64,000 nucleotides of DNA. Source: Trebonia sp963734665 (GTDB lineage Bacteria > Actinomycetota > Actinomycetes > Streptosporangiales > Streptosporangiaceae). The DNA lies in assembly GCA_963734665.1 (NCBI GenBank), contig CAVTIR010000004.1, positions 1,054,001 through 1,118,000 on the forward strand, given 5' to 3'. Under the pieces are notes generated by a model. That model was not told the DNA's origin. It searched no databases and worked only from the letters and a program-made list of their open reading frames with translations. A program made the position numbers and the translations under genes. Shown one piece after another: positions 58,129-64,000 of the stretch (positions within the stretch are counted from its first letter, which is position 1; the number at the start of each line of letters is the position of its first letter).

Positions 58129-59049
58129 TCACCGGACGGGCGGCGGGTTGCCCTCGGTGCTGCCAAGGAGGTCGGTGCCCCACTTCAGCGCCAGGCAGGC
58201 GTGCCGGAACGCCGAGTGGGCGAACTCGACGGCGGCCGCCCGCGGGTTCTTGGCGGTGCGCGCGTCGTGCCAGTCCAGGATGAACTCGCCCATGTTCTTG
58301 TCCCAGCGGGCGGTGGCCGGGGAGAGGGTGGCGTCGGCGAACTCCGCGGGCGGCGGGAACGCGAAGGCGTAGAACGCCGCGTTCGGGTGGCTGGCATCGC
58401 CTGGCCACCAGCCGACAACGATCTGTTCGGCGTCCGAGGAGTTGCGGGTGATGAAGCCGTCCGCTGGCGGCTCGGCCGGCGCTCCGGAATACAGCGTCAC
58501 GGCGAGGTCGAACGAGCCCCACCAGGCGTTGACCGGTGTGGAGCGGCCACGGTAGGGGGCGCTGAACTCCGCCAGCGCGAGCGCGGCCTGGGTGACCGCG
58601 GCGAAGTAGTCGCGAACCTGGGCAGGGTCGTAGCGGGCGTGCTCGTAGTCCTCGTCAAGTGGCACGTCCCACGGGACCTCCTGCGGCACCGGGTTGATCC
58701 GGACATGGCCGCCCAGCCGGGTCACCGCGGCCAGCACCTCCTTGGTCACGTCGGCGACCGGCCGGTCCGGGGTCAGCGGCACCCGTTCCGCGTGCCCGTT
58801 GCTGTGCTCCACCACCGCGTGATGCGAGTGCAGGTCCAGCGCCACCACCAGTGAGCCGGATCCGTCGCGCGCTGGCAGCGGCGCGGTCTCCCAGCCGCGC
58901 GCGGTCACTCGCAGCGCCCCGTGGTGCAGTTCGGGCTGGAGCGGGGCGAGTTCCACAGCCAGCTTGCCGAGCACCTGCGTATGGGCGTGCAACGTGTCAC
59001 ACGTTACGCCCCACTGGTCATAAGAAACTGGTGGCCAAGCCGAGGTCAT
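58129..59049 (-). CDS. DUF5996 family protein
   Basis: 306 residues from ATG 59049 (an upstream in-frame extension of 60 residues is Arg/Ser-rich and unlikely). Matches the DUF5996 layout: WPPVSYDQWGVTCDTLHAHT, LGKLAVELAPLQPELHHGAL, LHSHHAVVEHSNGHAERVPL, YFAAVTQAALALAEF, NMGEFILDWHDAR. Function unknown. It is divergent from the GH15 gene. Confidence 0.85.
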   Translation of the reverse strand: MTSAWPPVSYDQWGVTCDTLHAHTQVLGKLAVELAPLQPELHHGALRVTARGWETAPLPARDGSGSLVVALDLHSHHAVVEHSNGHAERVPLTPDRPVADVTKEVLAAVTRLGGHVRINPVPQEVPWDVPLDEDYEHARYDPAQVRDYFAAVTQAALALAEFSAPYRGRSTPVNAWWGSFDLAVTLYSGAPAEPPADGFITRNSSDAEQIVVGWWPGDASHPNAAFYAFAFPPPAEFADATLSPATARWDKNMGEFILDWHDARTAKNPRAAAVEFAHSAFRHACLALKWGTDLLGSTEGNPPPVR

Positions 59050-59274
59050 GAGCCAATTCTCAGCGCCGGCGCGGGGAGCGCGCCTCACCCGCTCCGGCTG
59101 ATTAGCCGGTGAGCGTAGGTTGGCAGAGAGGGCGTCGGCGGACCGTCCCGCGCGGGTGACCTGTTTACGTGTCGCCGGACTGCTCTGCGCGGATGCCGTC
59201 CTTTCCCGCGGTGGTGAGGTCTGCCGCATCTGCTCCAGGCGTACAGCATCTGACGGATCACGAGAGGAAACGTG

Positions 59275-61098
59275 ATGGACAGCTTGCCGATCGGCGAGTA
59301 TGCGCTGCTCTCGGACTGCCGCTCCGCGGCGCTTGTCAGCCGGGACGGCTCGGTGGACTGGCTCTGCTTCCCCCGCTTCGACGGGCCGTCAGTGTTCTGC
59401 CGCCTCCTTGACCCGGCCGCCGGGCATTTCTCGATCCGGCCCGCAGGCGAGTTCCAAGTCAGCCGCCGATACGTGGACCAGACGCTGGTGCTGGAGACCA
59501 CGTTCACCACCGCGCGCGGCACCGCGGTACTCACCGACGCCCTCGCGTTCGGCCGCAACGAGCGCGGCCATCACCTGGGTGCGCATTCCCCCGGTACGCT
59601 GCTGCGCTCGCTGACCTGCACGCGCGGTGAGATCCAGGCGGAGGTCAGCTATGCGCCCAGGCCGGAGTACGGGCTCATCCATCCCGTCTTGGTTCCCGTC
59701 CGCGGCGGGCTCGCCGCCCGGGGCGGCGCCAGCCGGCTGCTCTTGTCGACGTCGGTCAGCTTCGGTGTGGATGACGCCACCGCGACCGGCAGGGTCCCGC
59801 TGGCCGCCGGGCAGGCCGCCCTGTTCGCGCTCGGGCACGGGGATATGGCCGGCCCGCCACTGGCGCCGTGGACCGCGGAGGAGATCACCGGCCGACTGGA
59901 CGACACACTGGAGAGCTGGCGGTCCTGGTCAGCGATTCACCAGAACTATGAGGGGCCGTGGCGCGAGCTGGTGCGCCATTCCGGGCGCGTGCTGCAGGCC
60001 ATGACGTTCGCGCCGACGGGCGCAATGGTGGCTGCGCCCACCACCTCTCTGCCGGAGACTGTCGGCGGCGAGCGGAACTGGGACTACCGCTACACCTGGG
60101 TGCGCGACGCCAGCCTGACTATGGACGCCCTGTGGGTGGCAGCTTGCCCAGACGAGGCGAACAAGTTCTTCGCCTTCCTTGCCGATGCGGCCGGCTCCGG
60201 GCTGCAGCGCGACGCGGACCTGCAGATCATGTTCGGCATCGGCGGCGAGCGGGACCTGTCCGAACGGGAGCTGCCGCATCTGGCAGGCTGGCGGGGCAGC
60301 CGCCCGGTCCGGGTCGGCAACGGCGCGTGGCTCCAGCGGCAGCTCGACGTGTACGGGGAGCTGCTCGGCGCCGCGCAGCGGCTGGTCGACCAGCTCGGCG
60401 AGCTGGACCCGGTGACCAGGCGGTTCCTGACCGCGGCCGCAGATACCGCCGCTGCCCGCTGGCAGGAGAAGGACCAGGGGATCTGGGAGATCCGCGGCGA
60501 GCCGCAGGACTTCCTGTACTCGAAGCTGATGTGCTGGGTGGCGGTGGACCGCGCGATTGGCTTGGCCAGCCATCTCGGGGCCGAAGACCGGGTGGCTGAC
60601 TGGGAGACCGCCCGTGACGAGATTCGGGCGGCCATCCTGACCCGCGGCTGGAATGAGCGGGCCGGTGCCTTTACGCAGGCGTTCGGCAGCGAGGACCTCG
60701 ACGCGTCGAGCTTGATGCTGACCATCACCGGGTTCCTGGCGGGGGACGACCCGCGGATGAAGGCAACCATCGACGCCATCGCGCGGCGGCTGACAGACGA
60801 GAGCGGGCTGGTGTACCGGTATCTGACCCGCGACGGCCTGGCGGAGGAGGAGGGCACGTTCGTGCTGTGCACGTTCTGGCTAGCGCAGGCGCAGGCACTG
60901 GCCGGAGACGTCGAAGCAGCCACCGTCACCTTCGAGCGTGCCGTGGCCGCCATCAACGATGTCGGCCTGCTCGCCGAGGAGGTCGACCGCCGCAACGGCG
61001 AGATGATCGGCAACTTCCCGCAGGCGTTCAGTCACATAGGCCTGATCAATGCCGCCTGGGCCATCACCCAAGCCCAGCAGAGCACCGGGCCCGCCTGA
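59275..61098 (+). CDS. Glycoside hydrolase family 15 (glucoamylase/trehalase type)
   Basis: 607 residues from ATG 59275 (AGAGG upstream; GTG three bases earlier is also in frame). Family 15 features: N-terminal beta domain beginning LPIGEYALLSDCRSAALVSR, DGSVDWLCFPRFDGPSVFCR; the (alpha/alpha)6 barrel with GGERNWDYRYTWVRDASLTM; the acid/base Glu region FGIGGERDLSERELPHLAGW; and the base Glu in NGEMIGNFPQAFSHIGLINA. No signal peptide, so it is cytoplasmic. Actinobacterial enzymes of this type include trehalases as well as glucoamylases. Substrate undecided. Confidence 0.9.
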   Translation: MDSLPIGEYALLSDCRSAALVSRDGSVDWLCFPRFDGPSVFCRLLDPAAGHFSIRPAGEFQVSRRYVDQTLVLETTFTTARGTAVLTDALAFGRNERGHHLGAHSPGTLLRSLTCTRGEIQAEVSYAPRPEYGLIHPVLVPVRGGLAARGGASRLLLSTSVSFGVDDATATGRVPLAAGQAALFALGHGDMAGPPLAPWTAEEITGRLDDTLESWRSWSAIHQNYEGPWRELVRHSGRVLQAMTFAPTGAMVAAPTTSLPETVGGERNWDYRYTWVRDASLTMDALWVAACPDEANKFFAFLADAAGSGLQRDADLQIMFGIGGERDLSERELPHLAGWRGSRPVRVGNGAWLQRQLDVYGELLGAAQRLVDQLGELDPVTRRFLTAAADTAAARWQEKDQGIWEIRGEPQDFLYSKLMCWVAVDRAIGLASHLGAEDRVADWETARDEIRAAILTRGWNERAGAFTQAFGSEDLDASSLMLTITGFLAGDDPRMKATIDAIARRLTDESGLVYRYLTRDGLAEEEGTFVLCTFWLAQAQALAGDVEAATVTFERAVAAINDVGLLAEEVDRRNGEMIGNFPQAFSHIGLINAAWAITQAQQSTGPA

Positions 61099-61170
61099 GC
61101 GCCTCTGGTCGGCTCGCGTCGCGTGTCGGGTCGTATCGGGCCGGGCTATGTTCGCCCTCATGTCGCAGCG

Positions 61171-61220
61171 CCGGCGACCTGCCGGTGGCGGAGCTGGCTC
61201 CGCCACCGGCAGGTCGCCGG
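61171..61220. terminator. Perfect 24-bp hairpin between convergent genes
   Basis: Arms 61171-61194 and 61197-61220 (starting CCGGCGACCTGCCGGTGG) pair without a mismatch around a TG centre. It lies 72 bases past the GH15 stop and 45 bases past the DUF4232 stop, so it serves both. No T-run. Confidence 0.88.
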
Positions 61221-61264
61221 AGGCACGTGCTGGGTTCGGGGGCTGGTACAGAGCATCCTGCAGC

Positions 61265-61825
61265 TTAATCTCCGTTCGGCCCTGGCCGGATGACGGTGGT
61301 GTGCAGGTACGCGTCGCCCTTGGCGCCGCACGCCTCCAGGGACACGAATCCGAGGTCGGAGCCCTTCTGGTTGGGCGGGTAGACCTTGATCAGGCTGGCG
61401 GCCGCCGGCTTGCAATTCGATGCGGGGAAGTTCGTCACGTCGGTCCAGCCTAGGTCGGCGTGCGCGGTACCGCCGGCCGGGATGGTCACCCTGGCCGGCT
61501 TGAACGCTGGGTTACGGTCTGCCGCGCTGCCGAGCTGCTGTCCCCTCGCGCCGAGCGCGGACACGCCCGGGTAGCCCTCAACGAAGCAGGCCCTGTTGCT
61601 GATGTTGGTGAACTCAAGCGGGTAGTAGATGGTCCCGGCCGCGCCGTTGGGCTCGCTGGCATTCACCCAGACCGCCAGGTCCGCTGCGGTACAGGTCGGC
61701 GTAGCCGCGGGCGCGGCCGACGCCGCCGGGGTCCCCCAGACGGCCGCGCCGACGCCGAGCGTGATCATTGAGGCGGTCGCGACGGCAGCGCGGCGGAGGC
61801 CAAAAAGCCTGATTCCCTTGAACAT
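61265..61825 (-). CDS. Secreted DUF4232 protein
   Basis: 186 residues. Signal peptide: basic MFKGIRLFGLRRAAVATASM, hydrophobic core and an ASAAP cleavage region. The mature part starts CTAADLAVWVNASEPNGAAG and has YPLEFTNISNRACFVEGYPG, VTIPAGGTAHADLGW and NCKPAAASLIKVYPP, the DUF4232 pattern with two Cys pairs. Such proteins are exported cell-surface or medium proteins of unknown role. ATG 61825. Confidence 0.85.
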   Translation of the reverse strand: MFKGIRLFGLRRAAVATASMITLGVGAAVWGTPAASAAPAATPTCTAADLAVWVNASEPNGAAGTIYYPLEFTNISNRACFVEGYPGVSALGARGQQLGSAADRNPAFKPARVTIPAGGTAHADLGWTDVTNFPASNCKPAAASLIKVYPPNQKGSDLGFVSLEACGAKGDAYLHTTVIRPGPNGD

Positions 61826-62330
61826 ATGCGTCCTCCCGAAGGGTTTCCCTGCTCCAGGAGTAACGCTAGAGCGACAGACTTTAGCCGGGATGGAGCAGAG
61901 TAGTTAAGCGCTTTAGTTCGGCTGAAGCGGAGCCGCTAATAAGGTGGTCGGGCGCAACGTGAATGCCGTCCACTTGGGACTGATCCGCGCCGAGGCGACG
62001 CTGCGCACATCCTTTTACACCTGCTTGACAAACTAGCGGGAAGATGATCGTAAGTATTCGGAAATCGTGTGACGGATGGCTTTGCTGGTGGAAATGGGAG
62101 CCGCGTATCGGCGAGTCTCAGCTCAGAGCCAGCTCGATTGGTGACGGACCCGTGTCGATGAGACCGGAGCCGTGCTCGCCGGGACGGGCGTACTAGCGCC
62201 GTCCGCCGAACTGCCAGTTGTGCACCTCGATGTCGGCGTACTGGTCGGGTGTCAGAATGGTGCGTGCCGTGCCCGGGTCGGGTGCCCTGATCAGCGCCGC
62301 CGCCGTCCTGACGGCTAGTCCGTTCGGCGG
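61826..62330. other. Intergenic, 505 bases, with a reading-frame tail after GH57
   Basis: Near the right end (62210-62330, minus strand) the GH57 frame stays open past its TGA for 37 codons (ending TILTPDQYADIEVHNWQFGG then RR and TAG), which reads like protein. The rest holds no recognisable gene; the part near 61900-62060 is AT-richer (TTAAGCGCTTTAGTT) and presumably contains the DUF4232 promoter. Confidence 0.45.
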
Positions 62331-63785
62331 TCAGGACGCCGGGCTGGCGGCCTCGCAGGCGCGGCGGGCGAGCTCAGCGCCGTAGTCCGTCCAGATGCCC
62401 TGGCCCCAGTAGCGGTAGCAGCTGGTTTCACAGGCCAGCAGGTAGAAAAGCGCGCGCCGGTAGCGAGGGTCGCTGGTCGGCACGCCCGGGGCCAGCAAAT
62501 GCTTGCCGAAGAGCGAACTCGCGCGCTCCATAGGCGCTAGCACGTTGTCGTACCCGCGCATCCATGAGATGTCGCTGGTCCAGCTGGAGCCCTCCATGCT
62601 GAACCTGTCGTCTTCGGCGCTGAGCCGGCCGATGACCGCGGCGAGTCGTTCTGGTCCCTCGCCGGGCTCGAAACGCTCCCACACCCGATGCTGGAGCAGC
62701 GGCTGCAAAGGTGGCAGGTCCTCGCGGCTGATCCCCCGCCCGGCCAGCGCTTCGAGATACTCGGTGACGTTCACGGCGGGGGTGGGCGACCCAGAGCATT
62801 CCCTCATGACCTCCAGGTACTTGGGGGGGAACTCGTTCATCATGACGCCGCCGTTCTCGCCGTCGGCGATCTGGGTGACCAGCGGCGAGACCCGCCGGCC
62901 GGCCAGCTCAACGGGCCCGAGACCCTTGGCTTCGTAGTAAGGCTGCATCTGGCCCACGAGCTTGGTGTCGCTGCCCTGGGTCTTCATGACCGCGATGATG
63001 CTGGCCGTGTTGCCGTGGGAGTCTGTGCAGACGAGCCGGTGAGGCAGATGCGGCCGCTCAACGCCGCCGCCGCCGGGTTGTTCCACGGTGTGTTCCTGGA
63101 CCAGCACCCACTCATAGCCGCAGTCAAGCAGCGTGCGGACAAACTGGTAGGCGACGTCGGGCTGGTTGGGCAGCGCCATCTCGGCCGGGGAGAATCCCCG
63201 GATCCGCCCGAGCGCCTCCAGGCCGAAGATGGCAGCGAAGTGGTGCTGCCAGGCACGCACGTGCAGCCGGTAGTCCTGGACCGGCGTCGAGGGGGCCACC
63301 GCGTGGCCCCAGGTGGAACCGAGCCACTCGGTAGTCTGGCGGGCCCAGCCGTCGTGAGTGAGGTAGCCGAGCGCGTCGAACACGTCGTCCAGGCCTATCT
63401 GCCGCATGCCGTGCAGCAAAGTGCCCGAATAGTCGAGCATCACCCGGGGCTGGCAGCCTGCACTCAGAAGCTGGGCGATGAACTCACCCATGCGCTTGTA
63501 GCACCACACGAACACGGGGCCGTTGTGGCTGTCACCGAGGTCCGGATGCGCCATCATCCACGCCAGGTTGCTGATGATCCGCGCGGAGCGCAGATCGTCG
63601 CCATCGGCGGGGATGAGCGGCTGATGCATATGCAGTGCCACCGCGAACGTGCTGGCCGCGCGTTCGGTGTCCGTACCTCCCGGGAACACCGGGCGCCGCC
63701 GGCCCGCCTCGATGGCCTCGCTGATCAGCTGCTCTTGCCCGCACAGGTTGGGCAGGCCATCGACGTATTCGGCCAGGGTGTCCAT
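62331..63785 (-). CDS. Glycoside hydrolase family 57 protein
   Basis: 484 residues from ATG 63785. GH57 family features: VALHMHQPLIPADGDD at the N-terminus (His of the active site), MLDYSGTLLHGM, GFSPAEMALPNQP (catalytic Glu in the barrel) and VTQIADGENGGVMMNEFPPK (catalytic Asp region). GH57 enzymes act on alpha-glucans (amylase, branching enzyme, 4-alpha-glucanotransferase) or alpha-galactosides. No signal peptide. With GH15 nearby it suggests intracellular alpha-glucan or trehalose turnover. The protein frame continues past the TGA as noted in the next region. Confidence 0.88.
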   Translation of the reverse strand: MDTLAEYVDGLPNLCGQEQLISEAIEAGRRRPVFPGGTDTERAASTFAVALHMHQPLIPADGDDLRSARIISNLAWMMAHPDLGDSHNGPVFVWCYKRMGEFIAQLLSAGCQPRVMLDYSGTLLHGMRQIGLDDVFDALGYLTHDGWARQTTEWLGSTWGHAVAPSTPVQDYRLHVRAWQHHFAAIFGLEALGRIRGFSPAEMALPNQPDVAYQFVRTLLDCGYEWVLVQEHTVEQPGGGGVERPHLPHRLVCTDSHGNTASIIAVMKTQGSDTKLVGQMQPYYEAKGLGPVELAGRRVSPLVTQIADGENGGVMMNEFPPKYLEVMRECSGSPTPAVNVTEYLEALAGRGISREDLPPLQPLLQHRVWERFEPGEGPERLAAVIGRLSAEDDRFSMEGSSWTSDISWMRGYDNVLAPMERASSLFGKHLLAPGVPTSDPRYRRALFYLLACETSCYRYWGQGIWTDYGAELARRACEAASPAS

Positions 63786-63899
63786 GGGTTCGCCTCCCAG
63801 TGGCGCTTGACGCTGCCCGGCCGCCTCGGACGCAGCCCGACAGCACCATCATCTTCCGTGACGGGCCATCAGGGGCGCGACGCCGGTTCCCCTGTTTGG

Positions 63900-63981
63900 C
63901 ATCGAGCGTCTGGGGTAGCGCGGCGGCAGGCTCAACGTATGGCGGCACGAGGAGGGCTACGCGCCAGGATTCTCCCGTCAC
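63900..63981 (-). pseudogene. Possible N-terminal stub of a GT4-like glycosyltransferase
   Basis: From GTG 63981 the frame reads ESWRVALLVPPYVEPAAAL, like the first strand and loop of GT4 glycosyltransferases (often V-A-x-V-x-P-P-x-x-x-x-P-P). A shift near 63930 would improve the match (LPPRYP). It then loses resemblance. Only 64 bases in front of the window's end remain, so it may be a remnant or chance. Confidence 0.25.
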
Positions 63982-64000
63982 TTACTGGCGGCGGCGCCCA

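Noticed and set aside
62331..62333. TGA of the GH57 gene as a selenocysteine codon
   Set aside because: No Sec-containing GH57 enzymes are known to me, the position is not an active-site Cys, and selD alone is not enough evidence.
1..64000. tRNA, rRNA or riboswitch genes
   Set aside because: Scanned by eye for T-loop signatures and known aptamer motifs; none convincing. A covariance-model search was not possible here.

Overview
The window is high-GC DNA from an actinobacterium. The evidence is strong GC bias at third codon positions, frequent GTG starts, a complete egtA-egtB-egtC-egtD ergothioneine block, a SteA/SteB-MurJ division and envelope operon, a mycothiol-type Rv2466c-like reductase and several TetR and NarL regulators. 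A Streptosporangiales-like or related sporeforming actinomycete would fit, but the genus cannot be read from the sequence. No rRNA, tRNA or CRISPR array was seen.

Left part (0-23 kb), mostly ordinary core metabolism: a partial membrane protein at the edge; egtABCD (minus strand); selD; then a plus-strand operon steA - steB/mctB-like - MraY-like phosphotransferase - murJ whose genes are linked by three successive GTGA start/stop overlaps, followed by a GT4 glycosyltransferase and a Nudix hydrolase. Next is a purine/allantoin-to-glycerate block: glycerate kinase, an arginase/agmatinase-family hydrolase, allantoicase, an allantoinase that carries a frameshift, and hydroxypyruvate isomerase. Then come the Rv2466c-like reductase, an XRE regulator, a two-zinc-finger ClpX-C4 protein, a GNAT acetyltransferase and a CynX/NimT-type MFS transporter.

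Middle (24-40 kb): a 1323-residue fusion of a processive GT2 synthase, a GH18 domain and two CBM5/12-like modules; adenosine deaminase family protein; zinc dehydrogenase; a secreted protein; then a sensor kinase / MacB-like ABC transporter / NarL response regulator module, and a DUF4267-TetR-DUF1772 group with a clear palindromic operator.

Right part (40-64 kb), an accessory region rich in small catabolic and regulatory genes (alpha/beta hydrolase, LysR-SDR pair, F420-dependent-reductase-like proteins, epoxide hydrolase-TetR, TetR-SDR, DinB) and in truncated or chimeric genes: a frameshifted ECF sigma factor joined to a headless Asp-box protein, a tail-less TetR, a 54-codon CocE-type start, a headless reductase, a VOC tail, a methyltransferase running into an IS4-type transposase tail, and a TetR tail facing a GNAT tail. 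It ends with a second synthase/hydrolase pair (GT2 and GH26 coupled by an ATGA overlap), DUF5996, GH15, DUF4232 and GH57 genes.

Three things stand out. First, two independent loci pair a membrane GT2 polysaccharide synthase with an extracellular glycosidase (GH18 fused in one, GH26 coupled in the other). Second, a GC-rich, hairpin-forming dispersed element is present in two full copies and one degenerate copy, with base changes that keep a stem paired. Third, repeated deletion-type junctions in the right half point to local genome erosion or to assembly collapse.
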